In this document: piece by piece, positions 36,223 through 45,434 of the stretch | How the letters are laid out: each line of letters starts with the position of its first letter | Position numbering within the stretch: position 1 is the first letter of the stretch | NCBI RefSeq assembly: GCF_000685075.1 | Contig: NZ_BAYD01000021.1 | Location: 1 to 64,000, forward strand | Length of the DNA: 64,000 nt | Origin: Paraburkholderia oxyphila NBRC 105797 | GTDB taxonomy: Bacteria > Pseudomonadota > Gammaproteobacteria > Burkholderiales > Burkholderiaceae | Reading direction: 5' to 3' | Notes under the pieces: generated by a model | What the model was told of the DNA's origin: nothing | What the model saw: only the letters and a program-made list of their open reading frames with translations | Databases searched by the model: none | Made by a program: the position numbers and the translations under genes

Positions 36223-37818
36223 TTAGTGCGCGCCGATGCCTTCGAGCACTTCGTCGTGCTCGTCACGCTCTTTCAGATACGGCGTGCGATAGCCCGAGTT
36301 CACGCCCCAGTAGTAGAAGCCGAGCGAGAAGATCGCGACCACCAGCATGTCCCAGCCGTACGGAATGAGGTCGTGACCGCCGAACTGCTTGCTGCCGATC
36401 AGCGAGAGGAGCGCCATCACCGGCAGGTAGGCGCACAGCCACCAGGCCGCCTTCAGGTCCTGGCCCCAGCCGGCCCAGCCTTCCTTGCCCTGGAAGTAGA
36501 AGTACACCGGCAGCGCGACGATCATCAGCAGAATGATTTCGCCGGTCAGCGGCCACTTCGCCCAGTACAGGATCATCGACGCGCACACGAACGCGAACGG
36601 CGCGATCACGTTCATGAACGGCACGGTGAGCGGGCGCTCGAGCTCCGTCGCGGCGCGCTTGAGCGCCATCAGGGCGATCGGGCCGGTGAGGTACGAGATC
36701 ACGGTTGCCACCGAGATCACGGCCGCGAGCGAGCTCCAGCCGCGAAAGAAGAACATGAAGATGAACGAGACGAGCAGGTTGAACCACATCGCCTGACGCG
36801 GCACGCCGTAGAACGGGTGCACGTTGCCGAACATCTTCGGCATCGTGTTGTTGCGCTCCATCGCGTAGATCATGCGCGAGGTCGTGGCCATGTAGGTCGT
36901 GCCGGTGCCGCTCGGGCTCACGAATGCGTCCACGTAGAGCAGGATCGCCAGCCAGTTCAGGTTCAGCGCGATCGCGAGCTCGGCGAACGGCGACTTGAAG
37001 TTGAACGTGTTCCAGCCTTTCATGACGTCCGACGGGCTGACCGCGCCGATATAGGCGATTTGCAGCAGCACGTAGATCACGAGCGCGCAGAGGATCGAGC
37101 CGATCACCGCGAACGGCACGCTCTTCGACGGATTACGCGCTTCGCCTGCGAGGTTGATCGGGCTCTGGAAGCCGTTGAACGCGAACACGATGCCGCTGGT
37201 GGCCACGGCCGTGAAGACCGCCGACCAGCCATACGGCGCGAAGTCGGTCGACTGGCCGAAGTTCTCGTGATGGAAACCCGTCGCCATCAGGCCCGCGATC
37301 GTGAGACCGGGGATGATGAACTTGAAGATCGTGATGGCGCTGTTGGCACGCGCGAAGAGCTTCACACCCCAATAGTTGAGCATGAAGTAGATGATCACGA
37401 GCAGCGCCGAGAGAAATAGCCCTGAATGTGTCAGTGATCCGTCGACGAACAGCGCGTGCGCCCAGGGATAGGGCCAGGTGCTCATGTACTGGATCGAGGC
37501 CTCGGCTTCGATCGGAATCACCGAAACGATGGCGATCCAGTTCGCCCAGGCGCTGATGAAGCCTACGAGCGCGCCGTGCGAGTAGCGGGCATAACGGACC
37601 ATGCCGCCCGATTCGGGGAACATCGCGCCGAGTTCGGCGTAAGTGAGCGCAATCGCGAGAATGACCACGGCGCCGATGATCCATGCGCAGATGGCGGCGG
37701 GACCGGCGATCTTGGCAGCCTTCCACGCGCCGAACAGCCAGCCCGAACCGATGATCGACCCGAGGCCGGTAAACATCAGCGCGAACGGGCCGATGTTCCG
37801 TTGAATAGAACTTTTCAC
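36223..37818 (-). CDS. APC-family amino acid/polyamine permease
   Basis: 531 residues and about 12-14 hydrophobic segments. The TM1 motif LGSIIGSGWLFG is the glycine-rich substrate-binding break of the APC superfamily, followed by ALTYAELGAMFPESGG, and the TM6 region is FAFNGFQSPINLAGEARNPSKSVP. I use the GTG at 37818, which has AGGAGA 6 bases upstream; the longer frame adds an improbable Arg/Pro-rich leader. The C-terminus is charged (KERDEHDEVLEGIGAH). Substrate not predictable. A long intergenic region lies upstream. Confidence 0.88.
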   Translation of the reverse strand: MKSSIQRNIGPFALMFTGLGSIIGSGWLFGAWKAAKIAGPAAICAWIIGAVVILAIALTYAELGAMFPESGGMVRYARYSHGALVGFISAWANWIAIVSVIPIEAEASIQYMSTWPYPWAHALFVDGSLTHSGLFLSALLVIIYFMLNYWGVKLFARANSAITIFKFIIPGLTIAGLMATGFHHENFGQSTDFAPYGWSAVFTAVATSGIVFAFNGFQSPINLAGEARNPSKSVPFAVIGSILCALVIYVLLQIAYIGAVSPSDVMKGWNTFNFKSPFAELAIALNLNWLAILLYVDAFVSPSGTGTTYMATTSRMIYAMERNNTMPKMFGNVHPFYGVPRQAMWFNLLVSFIFMFFFRGWSSLAAVISVATVISYLTGPIALMALKRAATELERPLTVPFMNVIAPFAFVCASMILYWAKWPLTGEIILLMIVALPVYFYFQGKEGWAGWGQDLKAAWWLCAYLPVMALLSLIGSKQFGGHDLIPYGWDMLVVAIFSLGFYYWGVNSGYRTPYLKERDEHDEVLEGIGAH

Positions 37819-38249
37819 GTCTTCTCCTGTTTCAAGAGCAGTTCGACTCCGCTTGCCCCGTCTGTTGTGCGGGCGGGGTTCCCACGGCGGTCGCACCTGC
37901 GCGCGGTCAGATTGCGCCCGAAGGCGCAACTCGTGCGCGGCGCGTAGTTTAACGGTTGCACCATCAAAAGGCGTCAAAAATCTACTGGCACTACAAAAAA
38001 AACAGCCCCTTAGCAAGCTTTGTAAGACATTGTTTCGACCCCGGTGTAAAAAAATATGGAGATTCCCTGGGTGCTAGTTGACCTTCCTGCCAATAAGCCG
38101 TATAAAGTCCGAGCAGGATTTCAAGCGGCGAGTGTGAATAGGTCTTTCGTAGTTCGCCCATCAACGGTACTCCGGCTGGTCCCATCCCCCTTCCTTGATT
38201 TTCATGCACCTCTTTGGCTTCGGCCTTCATTCATTTTTAGGAAAGTAAT
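37819..38249. other. Divergent intergenic region with the cold-shock gene leader
   Basis: 431 bases between the permease and the cold-shock gene. It is AT-richer than its surroundings. The right part should be the transcribed 5' UTR of the cold-shock gene (about 38113-38249). I found no ORF with its own ribosome binding site. Confidence 0.6.
38078..38106 (+). promoter_or_regulatory. Sigma-70 promoter of the cold-shock gene
   Basis: TTGACC (38078-38083) and TATAAA (38101-38106) are separated by exactly 17 bases. Transcription would start near 38113, leaving a 5' UTR of about 137 bases, typical of thermosensing cspA leaders. Confidence 0.7.
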
Positions 38250-38453
38250 ATGGAAACCGGTACCGTCAAGTGGTTCAATGACGCTAAGGGCTTTGGCTTT
38301 ATCACCCCGGACGGCGGTGGCGAAGATCTGTTCGCGCACTTCTCGGAAATCAAGGTTGACGGCTTCAAGACGCTGCAAGAGAACCAAAAGGTTCAATTCG
38401 AAGTCCGCACGGGCCCGAAGGGCAAGCAAGCCGCAAACATCAAGCCGGTCTAA
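38250..38453 (+). CDS. cspA: Cold-shock protein (CspA family)
   Basis: 67-residue single cold-shock domain. RNP1 is KGFGFITP and RNP2 is DLFAHFSE, both intact. The protein binds single-stranded RNA and DNA and melts RNA secondary structure in the cold. The ribosome binding site AGGAAAG lies before ATG 38250. A long 5' UTR and a strong terminator downstream make it a monocistronic unit. The exact paralogue (CspA, CspC, CspD) cannot be told. Confidence 0.94.
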   Translation: METGTVKWFNDAKGFGFITPDGGGEDLFAHFSEIKVDGFKTLQENQKVQFEVRTGPKGKQAANIKPV

Positions 38454-38522
38454 GTACCCGCTCTGATCGTCGGCTCTGACCGTCGGGGCACCAACCTCTG
38501 GTCCTGACTGGCAAGCTTACCG

Positions 38523-38559
38523 AAAAACCCCACGCTTCTTCTCGAAGGTGGGGTTTTTT
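38523..38559. terminator. Terminator downstream of the cold-shock gene
   Basis: AAAAACCCCAC (38523-38533) pairs with GTGGGGTTTTTT (38548-38559). It is symmetrical in A and T tracts and also serves the converging Hsp70-like gene. Confidence 0.92.
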
Positions 38560-38594
38560 ATCGCCTGGTGGTTTTGCTGAGAGACTTCGGGGGC

Positions 38595-39857
38595 TCAGCC
38601 GAACAAACGCTGAGCGTGAATGCCCAGCCCTGTCGCCACGCTGGCGAGGCGATCGCCGAACACGGGCTGCGCCTGCGGGAAGGCCTCGGCGAGCGCCTGA
38701 GTCAGGAACAGCAGGCCCGTCGAGCCGCCCGTGAAGTAGAGCGCGTTCACCGCGCCCGGCGCCACGCCGGCCGCCTGGACGGTGTCGCGCGCGGCCTGCA
38801 CGATGCGGCGCGTTTCCTCGCGGCCGGCATCGATCAACTGCGCGTCGTCGAACGCGAGGCGCAGGTCGGCTTCCACCTGCTCCAGATCGATCATCGTCTC
38901 CCCGCCCGCCGACACGCCAATCTTCGCTTCCTCCGCATGCGCGGCCAGCGCGTGCCCCAGGCGCCACTCGACCACGCGCATCAGGCGGTCGTGGTACGCG
39001 GTGTCGCAATACAGGTGGCGCATGAGCTTGAGCTCGGCCGCCCGCTTTGGGGTATAGACCGTGTTGATGAGGTGCCACGTCGCGAGATCGAAATAGACGC
39101 GGTTCGGCACCTCGCGCCCCTCCGGATCGAGCGACTGGTAGCCGAGCTCGCGCAGGATCGTTGCCAGCTCCACGCGGCGGTCGAAATCCGTGCCTGCCAC
39201 GTGCACGCCATGGTGGGCGAGCACGTCGTCCTTGCGCTCGAGACGCGTCATGCGCTGCGGCCCGACGCGCACGAGAGAGAAGTCCGAGGTACCGCCGCCA
39301 ATGTCGGCCACGAGCACGAGGCCCTCGTCGGTCAGGCGCGACTCGTAGTCGAACGCCGCCGCAATCGGCTCGTACTGGAACTCGATCTCCTTGAAACCCA
39401 CGGAACGCGCAGCCGCTTCGAGCTGATCCTGCGCGAGCTGGTCGGCGCGCGGATCTTCGTCGACGAAGAACACCGGGCGGCCCAGCACCGCTCGTGAGAT
39501 CGACGCTCCCGAGCAGCGCTCGGCGCTGCGCTTCAGGTGATCCAGAAAGATCGCGATGATTTCCGTGTAGCGGATCGCGCTGCCATCGCCGAGATCCGTC
39601 GTGCTCTCCGCGAGCGGCGAGCCGAGGATGCTTTTCATCGAGCGCATCAGGCGCCCATCGAAGCCATCAATATAGGAGGCGAGCGCCGCGCGGCCGAATT
39701 CGCGGGTGTGCTCGTCGGTATTGAAGAACACCGAGGTGGGCAGCGTGGTGTGCGTGCCTTCCACGGGCGCGAGGCGCATGGCCTCGCCCGGTGCGACGCC
39801 TGGAAGCGCCACGGCCGAATTGGAAGTACCGAAGTCGATCGCGCAAAACGGGGTCAT
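38595..39857 (-). CDS. Hsp70-family protein (YegD-like)
   Basis: 420 residues covering only the actin-like ATPase fold: phosphate 1 motif AIDFGTSNSAVAL, connect and phosphate 2 motif LVADIGGGTSDFSLVRV, and adenosine motif NALYFTGGSTGLLFL. The substrate-binding domain and lid of DnaK are missing, as in E. coli YegD. The role is unknown; it is probably a cytoplasmic ATP-driven factor. No neighbouring J-protein. ATG 39857 gives the standard N-terminus. Confidence 0.85.
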   Translation of the reverse strand: MTPFCAIDFGTSNSAVALPGVAPGEAMRLAPVEGTHTTLPTSVFFNTDEHTREFGRAALASYIDGFDGRLMRSMKSILGSPLAESTTDLGDGSAIRYTEIIAIFLDHLKRSAERCSGASISRAVLGRPVFFVDEDPRADQLAQDQLEAAARSVGFKEIEFQYEPIAAAFDYESRLTDEGLVLVADIGGGTSDFSLVRVGPQRMTRLERKDDVLAHHGVHVAGTDFDRRVELATILRELGYQSLDPEGREVPNRVYFDLATWHLINTVYTPKRAAELKLMRHLYCDTAYHDRLMRVVEWRLGHALAAHAEEAKIGVSAGGETMIDLEQVEADLRLAFDDAQLIDAGREETRRIVQAARDTVQAAGVAPGAVNALYFTGGSTGLLFLTQALAEAFPQAQPVFGDRLASVATGLGIHAQRLFG

Positions 39858-39972
39858 GGCAATGACGCGCAGCGGACGCGCGCAAGGAGGAAGGCTGGGA
39901 GGACCGGCTTTGTATCATGAAAGCGCGGCGCGGGGCAACCGATGGGCGGTGATGCGTCCCCGCAAGGAAAAA

Positions 39973-39999
39973 ACGCGCGGCTCGTGCCGCGCGTTTTTT
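39973..39999. terminator. Hairpin terminator between the Hsp70-like gene and the nitroreductase gene
   Basis: ACGCGCGGC pairs with GCCGCGCGT around TCGT, followed by T6 on the plus strand and by a T run on the minus strand. It lies downstream of the leftward nitroreductase gene, which it most likely terminates. Confidence 0.8.
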
Positions 40000-40093
40000 C
40001 TTCTGCTGCGTTGCTGCTGCGGCGCCTGCTGCTGTCTTTATTGTCGAGTTTGCGTCCGCCTTTGCTTCATCAATCAGCAGCGAACCGCTAGCC

Positions 40094-40696
40094 TCAGCCC
40101 TTGAACGGCTGCTTCCACGCGTTCGCGTAAGCGATCTCGCCTACCGCCGAGCGCGTGCGCTCCGCCTTCTCGCGCTCGCGCAGCACGGGATCGAGCTTAT
40201 CGGCGTCGCCGTAATGGCCGATCGAGATGAACGCGAGCGGCTCCACATCGTTCGGCAGCGCGAATTCCTTGCGGAACGCGTTCACGTCGAAACCGCTCAT
40301 CTGGTGCGCGGCCAGTCCCAGCGCGTGGGCCTGCAGCACCAGCGACATGGCCGCCGCGCCGGCGTCGTACTGCGCCGTGCGGTTCACTTCCCCCTTCGCG
40401 TTGAGCGTCTGCGCCGTCACCGCGATCAGGATCGGGGCGGGCGCATTCCATTGCTGGTTGAACGGCACGAGCGTCGAGAAGGCACGCTTGAACGCGACTT
40501 CATCGGCCGTGCGGTCGAATACGATGAAACGCCACGGCTGCAGGTTGTAGCCCGACGGCGCCCAGCGCGCGGCCTCGATCACGGCGTGCAGCGCCTCGCG
40601 CGAGACGGGCTCGCTCGAGTAGGCGCGCGGGCTCCAGCGGCCAGCAATCAGTTCGTGGATGGGCACGGCTGTCGGTGCGGGTTTGTGCTTCGTCAT
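40094..40696 (-). CDS. Nitroreductase family protein
   Basis: 200-residue FMN-dependent oxidoreductase. The FMN-binding arginine and serine are in GRWSPRAYS near residue 22, then AARWAPSGYNLQPWRFIVF and a C-terminal PLAFISIGHYGD. The family reduces nitroaromatics, quinones or unsaturated carbonyls with NAD(P)H. I start at ATG 40696 because the longer frame is Arg/Pro-rich and overlaps nothing useful. Real substrate unknown. Confidence 0.88.
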   Translation of the reverse strand: MTKHKPAPTAVPIHELIAGRWSPRAYSSEPVSREALHAVIEAARWAPSGYNLQPWRFIVFDRTADEVAFKRAFSTLVPFNQQWNAPAPILIAVTAQTLNAKGEVNRTAQYDAGAAAMSLVLQAHALGLAAHQMSGFDVNAFRKEFALPNDVEPLAFISIGHYGDADKLDPVLREREKAERTRSAVGEIAYANAWKQPFKG

Positions 40697-40874
40697 GCCT
40701 TGTCTGTCCTGGAAGGTTGCGGGCGCTCGCCCGGGGCCAACAGCATACCTGTGCCGAGTGAAACGCGCTTGAGCGTCTAAAGTGCCGCATCGACTTCGGC
40801 GTTTTGGCGTACCGGGCTGCGGCGCGGCGCCCGAGGGTACCGATCGCGCCTGCGCCTGGCGCCTTCGCCCCGCT

Positions 40875-42158
40875 TCAGGCCGTCTGCACGCCAACAGCCC
40901 GCGGCCCGCGATTGATGCGCAGCACGAGGAACGAGGCGATCAGACAAAGACCGCCCGAGATCATCGAAGCCACCGTGTACGTGCCGAGGCTCGAGCGCAG
41001 CAGCCCCGCGCCGAACGCCGCGAACGCCGCGCCGAGCTGGTGGCCCGCAACCACCCAGCCGAAGATGATCGGCGCCCGTTCCTTGCCGTAGACGTCGGTG
41101 GCAAGGCGCACGGTCGGCGGCACGGTCGCGATCCAGTCGAGCCCGTAGAACACGGCGAAGATCGGCAGTCCAAAGAAGTCGATCCCGAACGCGTGCGGCA
41201 GATAGATGAGCGACAGGCCGCGCAGCCCGTAGTACCAGAACAGCAGCACGCGGGCGTTGAAGCGGTCGGAGAGCCAGCCCGAGAGCGTCGTGCCGAAAAG
41301 GTCGAAGATGCCCATCGTCGCGAGCAGCGAAGCGCCCTGCACCTCCGTCATGCCATAGTCGCCGCACATGGCGATCAGGTGCGTGCCGACATAGCCGTTC
41401 GTGCTCGCGCCGCAGATGAAAAAGCTGAAGAACAGCAGCCAGAAGTCGCGCGTGCGGCTGGCCGACGTGAGCGCGCCGAACGCGAGCTTGATGGGGTTTT
41501 GCTGCGGCGCCGGCGGCGCGATGGGCGCGTCATGCGGCTCGCCGTACGGGCGCAGCTGCATGCTGGCCGGCCGCTCCGGCAACAGGAACGCCACGAGCGG
41601 CAGCACGACGGCGGCCGCCACCGCGACCACCAGCACCACCGACTGCCAGCCGTGCTTCTCGGCGATCGCGGCGAGGAACGGCAGGAACACGAGCTGCCCC
41701 GTGGCCGAGCTCGCCGTGAGAATGCCCAGCGCGAGACCGCGATGCGTGGTGAACCAGCGCGTGACGACGGTCGCCGAAAGCGAGAGCGCCGCGACACCCG
41801 TCGCGCCGCCCACCATCACGCCCCAGATCAGGATCATCTGCCACGGATGCGTCATCAGCGCGGACAGCGCCACGCCCGCCGCCATCGTTGCGAGCGCCGC
41901 GAGCAGCGTGGGCCGGACGCCGAAGCGCTGCATCGCGGCCGCCGCGAATGGCCCCATGAGCCCGTACAGCGCGATGTTCACCGAAATCGCCAGCGAGATC
42001 GTCGCGCGGCTCCAGCCGAATTGATGCTCGAGCGGCACCATCATCACGCTCGGCGTCGCACGCGTGCCGGCAGCCGCCAGCAGCACGAGGAACACCACCG
42101 CCACGACGAGCCATCCGTAATGAAAACGCCCGCCGACCATTCTCGCTGCCCAGTTCAT
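40875..42158 (-). CDS. MFS transporter
   Basis: 427 residues with 12 predicted transmembrane segments in two six-helix halves joined by a cytoplasmic loop (about 200-230: ERPASMQLRPYGEPHDAPIAPPAPQ is its core). Motif A-like sequences GLMGPFAAAAMQRFGVRP and GTTLSGWLSDRFNAR occur after TM2 and TM8. Start at ATG 42158 with GGGAG upstream. It is divergent from a TetR gene and likely controlled by it. It resembles oxalate/formate-type or monocarboxylate MFS members; substrate not assigned. Confidence 0.85.
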   Translation of the reverse strand: MNWAARMVGGRFHYGWLVVAVVFLVLLAAAGTRATPSVMMVPLEHQFGWSRATISLAISVNIALYGLMGPFAAAAMQRFGVRPTLLAALATMAAGVALSALMTHPWQMILIWGVMVGGATGVAALSLSATVVTRWFTTHRGLALGILTASSATGQLVFLPFLAAIAEKHGWQSVVLVVAVAAAVVLPLVAFLLPERPASMQLRPYGEPHDAPIAPPAPQQNPIKLAFGALTSASRTRDFWLLFFSFFICGASTNGYVGTHLIAMCGDYGMTEVQGASLLATMGIFDLFGTTLSGWLSDRFNARVLLFWYYGLRGLSLIYLPHAFGIDFFGLPIFAVFYGLDWIATVPPTVRLATDVYGKERAPIIFGWVVAGHQLGAAFAAFGAGLLRSSLGTYTVASMISGGLCLIASFLVLRINRGPRAVGVQTA

Positions 42159-42235
42159 CCGTGCTCCCGTCGCTCCGTCTGGAGCCCGCTTCGTTGACGT
42201 TCTTCTGCCCTGCCAATTCGCAGACCGCACGGATT

Positions 42236-42285
42236 GTTACCGATCGGTCACAAGTGTGTTGCGATAGTAGTGACCGCTCGGTAAC
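42236..42285. promoter_or_regulatory. Double palindromic TetR operator
   Basis: GTTACCGATCGGTCAC (42236-42251) and GTGACCGCTCGGTAAC (42270-42285) are inverted copies of one another with one mismatch, and each contains an ACCGxTCGGT palindrome. Spacing centre to centre is 34 bases. They lie between the divergent MFS and TetR genes. Confidence 0.75.
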
Positions 42286-42311
42286 ATGTCAAGCGTAACC
42301 CCGATGACGAG

Positions 42312-43019
42312 ATGCCCAAAATGTCCAACCTGCCCAAGCGTGAGGACGCCGCCACCATCCCCTCCGCCGTGCCCGACGCCGCGCGCCGCACGAGCCGCGC
42401 ACGCACCCAGACGGCCGGGCCGCGCGCCCAGGAGCATCTGCTGCTCGCGGCGGATGAGTTGTTCTATCGGGAAGGGGTGCGCGCGGTTGGCGTCGAAGCC
42501 GTGGTCGAGCGCGCGGGCGTCAACAAGATGAGCCTCTACCGGCAGTTCTCATCGAAGGACGATCTGGTGGTCGCATATTTGAAGCGCTGCGACGAGCGCT
42601 TCTTCGAACGCTTCGAGGCGAGCATCGCGAAGCATCCCGGCGATCCCAGAAGGCAATTGGTCCAGTATTTCGAGGACCTCGCGCAGCGCGCGTCGGCACC
42701 GGACTACCGTGGCTGCCCGTTCGTCAACGTTTCGACCGAGTTTCCGGACGCCACGCATCCGGCGCGGCAAAGCGTGACCGAGAACAAGTCGAAGCTGGTC
42801 GCGCGGCTTGGCGAACTCGCGCGCGCCGCCAATGCGGCCGATCCCGCCGCGCTCGCCGACGCACTCGCGTTGCTGATCGAAGGCATCTACGCGGCCAGCC
42901 AGACCTACGGGCCGGGCTGCGGGCCGATCCTCGCCGCGCCGCGCATGGCGAAGCTGTTGATCGATGCCGCGTGTGGGGCGTCGGGTGCCGTCGCAGCCAC
43001 CGGTAAAATGCCGTCATGA
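42312..43019 (+). CDS. TetR/AcrR family transcriptional regulator
   Basis: 235 residues. After a disordered leader of about 35 residues, the helix-turn-helix is AADELFYREGVRAVGVEAVVERAGVNKMSLYRQFSSKDDLVVAYL. The C-terminal ligand domain contains DYRGCPFVNVSTEFPD, a pattern seen in one large TetR group. It probably represses the divergent MFS gene and itself through the double palindrome between them. Its stop overlaps the next gene by four bases. The second ATG at 42321 is an alternative start. Confidence 0.88.
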   Translation: MPKMSNLPKREDAATIPSAVPDAARRTSRARTQTAGPRAQEHLLLAADELFYREGVRAVGVEAVVERAGVNKMSLYRQFSSKDDLVVAYLKRCDERFFERFEASIAKHPGDPRRQLVQYFEDLAQRASAPDYRGCPFVNVSTEFPDATHPARQSVTENKSKLVARLGELARAANAADPAALADALALLIEGIYAASQTYGPGCGPILAAPRMAKLLIDAACGASGAVAATGKMPS

Positions 43020-43606
43020 CCGACACCGCCGCTCCCCGCGCCACGGGCGCCCAGCCCGAACACGCCGAAATCCTCGCCGCCACCCGCCATTGGCTCACGC
43101 GGGCCGTGATCGGCCTGAATCTCTGTCCATTCGCGAAGAGCGTGCACGTGAAGGGCCAGATCCGTTACGCGATCAGCGAGGCGACCGACCTGGAAGGCGT
43201 GCTCACCGACCTCGAAACCGAGCTGCGCACCCTCGCGGATGCCAATCCGGAGCAGCTCGACACGACGCTGCTGATCCTCCCGCACGCACTCGCCGACTTC
43301 CTCGACTACAACGACGCGCTCCATTTCGCCGACCTGCTGCTCGGCCAGTTGCGTCTCGAAGGCACGCTGCAGATTGCGAGCTTCCATCCGGACTACCAGT
43401 TCGAAGGCACCGAGCCCGAGGACATCGAGAACTACACGAACCGCGCGCCGTATCCGATCCTGCATCTCCTGCGCGAGGCCAGCATCGAGCGCGCCGTGGA
43501 CGCGTTCCCCGACGCCGCCGACATCTACGAACGCAATCAGGAAACGCTGCGGCGCCTCGGCCTGGACGGCTGGCGCGCCTGGATGGCGAAGCGCGACGAG
43601 GACTGA
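43016..43606 (+). CDS. DUF1415 family protein
   Basis: 196 residues matching the DUF1415 pattern: TRHWLTRAVIGLNLCPFAK at the N-terminus, LLILPHALADFLDYNDALHFAD, ASFHPDYQFEGTEPEDIENYTNRAPYPILHLLRE, and a C-terminal ERNQETLRRLG. No function is known to me for this family. It overlaps the TetR stop codon (ATGA), so the two are translationally coupled. Confidence 0.85.
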   Translation: MTDTAAPRATGAQPEHAEILAATRHWLTRAVIGLNLCPFAKSVHVKGQIRYAISEATDLEGVLTDLETELRTLADANPEQLDTTLLILPHALADFLDYNDALHFADLLLGQLRLEGTLQIASFHPDYQFEGTEPEDIENYTNRAPYPILHLLREASIERAVDAFPDAADIYERNQETLRRLGLDGWRAWMAKRDED

Positions 43607-43671
43607 GCCTCGCCGCATTCTTGAAGGCTGCCGGGTGAGCGCCCAGGGCCTGTTCACGCTAATTACAGGCC

Positions 43672-44541
43672 CTAGCCTGCGCTCGAGGTATCGGCGGGCT
43701 CCACTGCATCGTCGCCATCGACGAAAAACCGCTCGCGCAGCTCGGCAAGCCCGAACGTGTCGAGGATCTCGTTGAGACGCTCAGTGGGCCGGCGCCGCGG
43801 CAAATTCTTGTACTGGGCGATGATGAGCTCGTTCTTCATCGAGTGCTCCCAGCCCACCAGCTCCGTCACGCTCACCTGATAACCGTGCGCCTCCAGTTGC
43901 AGGCAGCGCAGCACGTTGGTGATCTGGCTGCCGAACTCGCGCGTATGCAGCGGATGGCGCCAGATTTCCGTGAGCGCCTGGCCGAGCGACTTGCCCTTGT
44001 TCCGGCGCAGCACACCCGCCACTTCGGCCTGGCAGCACGGCACCACGACGATGTAGCGCGCGTGCTTCTTGAGCGCGAAGCGCAGGGCGTCATCGGTGGC
44101 GGTATCGCACGCGTGCAGCGCCGTGACGATATCGACCGTGGGCGGCAGTTGCGCGGACGTAATCGAATCGGCCACCGAAAGATTGAGAAACGACATGCCG
44201 GGAAAGCCGAGCCGCTGCGCGAGCTCGCGCGAACGCTGCACGAGCTCGTCACGCGTCTCGATGCCGAAGATCTGCGACTTGTCCCGCAGCGCCTTGAAAA
44301 AGAGGTCGTACAGGATAAAACCAAGATACGACTTACCCGCGCCGTGGTCGACGAGCGTCACGTCATGGCCGTCCTGCTTGAGCTCATTGAGCAGAGGCTC
44401 GATGAACTGATACAGGTGATAGACCTGCTTGAGCTTGCGGCGGCTGTCCTGGTTCATCTTGCCGTCGCGCGTCAGGATATGGAGCTCCTTCAGGAGTTCG
44501 ATCGACTGGTTCGGACGGATTTCGTAAGTCTTGCTTGACAT
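43672..44541 (-). CDS. Class I SAM-dependent methyltransferase
   Basis: 289 residues. The SAM-binding motif I is TLVDHGAGKSYLGFILYD near residue 85. Next come the second acidic loop IFGIETRDELV, motif DIVTALHACDTATDDALRFAL and the characteristic VVPCCQAEV cysteine pair. This layout (HACDTATD and PCCQ) matches methyltransferases related to GSTCD and tRNA-modifying enzymes, so an RNA substrate is plausible. Start at ATG 44541. Isolated gene, convergent with DUF1415. Confidence 0.78.
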   Translation of the reverse strand: MSSKTYEIRPNQSIELLKELHILTRDGKMNQDSRRKLKQVYHLYQFIEPLLNELKQDGHDVTLVDHGAGKSYLGFILYDLFFKALRDKSQIFGIETRDELVQRSRELAQRLGFPGMSFLNLSVADSITSAQLPPTVDIVTALHACDTATDDALRFALKKHARYIVVVPCCQAEVAGVLRRNKGKSLGQALTEIWRHPLHTREFGSQITNVLRCLQLEAHGYQVSVTELVGWEHSMKNELIIAQYKNLPRRRPTERLNEILDTFGLAELRERFFVDGDDAVEPADTSSAG

Positions 44542-44930
44542 CGGGGCGGCACTAAAAAGGGGCGTCAATTACCCCGAAACGTGCGGAAGGCGACGGAACG
44601 AGGCAACCAGATCTGACATTTTACGTAAAAAGCTCAAAGAGGCCGCAGTCCAGAGGGGACGGCCCGAATGTCGTACTGCTGGAAGACTCAAGCGTCCGGA
44701 TCGCTGACCCACGTCCGGACGGCAGGGAGGGGTTGATTAAAAGAGACGCGGCGGCGCTGTGTGCTGCCGCGTCCAGAAAGGACCAATTTGGGGCGCGACT
44801 CACCGGCGACGGACCGGGAATGCGCGCATGGGAGGTCGCTCCGGGTTCACAGGAAGCGATGACACAGGTACGGCGCAGACCCCGCTGCGCGATGACGCAC
44901 GGTGCTGCGCGACCCTGCATGGGGCATGCA
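44542..44930. other. 389-base region without an assigned gene
   Basis: Upstream of the small helical gene. The frame of that gene stays open back to an ATG at 44733, but composition and lack of a ribosome binding site speak against it being coding. No regulatory structure was recognised. Confidence 0.35.
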
Positions 44931-45251
44931 ATGAACACGATACCGGACGGTAATGCGGAGCAAAAATTTCAGGAACTGCTGGCCAGGCTCGTAGAAGTGC
45001 CCGAGTGGACAGAAAAGCAGCAACTGGAGCTGGAAATGGCCCGCGACATCTCAGTCGAGATGCTGCGGCTTGCTGAAGAAATGCGCGATGGCGCGGCGGA
45101 TCTCGAGAGCTGCCTGATCCTGCTGAAGTACGCCAAGGTGCTCGATTTCGTGATGTCCGCGCTGGCAGCGCGCAGGGACATCAAGCCGCAAACGCTCAGG
45201 GTGATCTTCAAGCTCGCCGGCCTTAGGGTCGATGAGGCTTACCCAGGCTAG
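44931..45251 (+). CDS. Small helical protein, hypothetical (106 aa)
   Basis: 106 residues, almost wholly helical and acidic in the first half (AEQKFQELLARLVEVPEWTEKQ), with a hydrophobic C-terminal half (LILLKYAKVLDFVMSALAARR). No family recognised. It has one Cys and no signal peptide. A good terminator follows at 45341. I take ATG 44931; upstream starts would give up to 172 residues. Confidence 0.5.
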   Translation: MNTIPDGNAEQKFQELLARLVEVPEWTEKQQLELEMARDISVEMLRLAEEMRDGAADLESCLILLKYAKVLDFVMSALAARRDIKPQTLRVIFKLAGLRVDEAYPG

Positions 45252-45340
45252 TCTGGCTGATCTGGCCTGGCTGGCCAAGGGCCGTCGAAGCGCGCCGCGG
45301 AAGCGGCTTTTCGGGCAGGCGGCAGCGCCTGCCACAGTCG

Positions 45341-45373
45341 GGCCCGGCACTTCGCCGGGCCATCTCCTTTTTT
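45341..45373 (+). terminator. Terminator downstream of the 106-aa gene
   Basis: GGCCCGGC (45341-45348) pairs with GCCGGGCC (45354-45361) around ACTTC, followed by a run of T at about 45368. Confidence 0.8.
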
Positions 45374-45434
45374 GGCCGCCCTAATCGGCATGCGGCGGCT
45401 TTGCCTTTGTTCTCCCTTTGCCCCCTTAACCGCT

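Noticed and set aside
38056..38466. 136-codon frame overlapping the cold-shock gene
   Set aside because: Mostly the transcribed leader and an out-of-frame reading of the cold-shock gene; basic, low-quality sequence.
42312..43019. TetR gene as the paa regulator PaaR
   Set aside because: It lies 40 kb away and is divergent from an MFS gene with its own matching double operator (ACCGxTCGGT), which differs from the paa palindrome.
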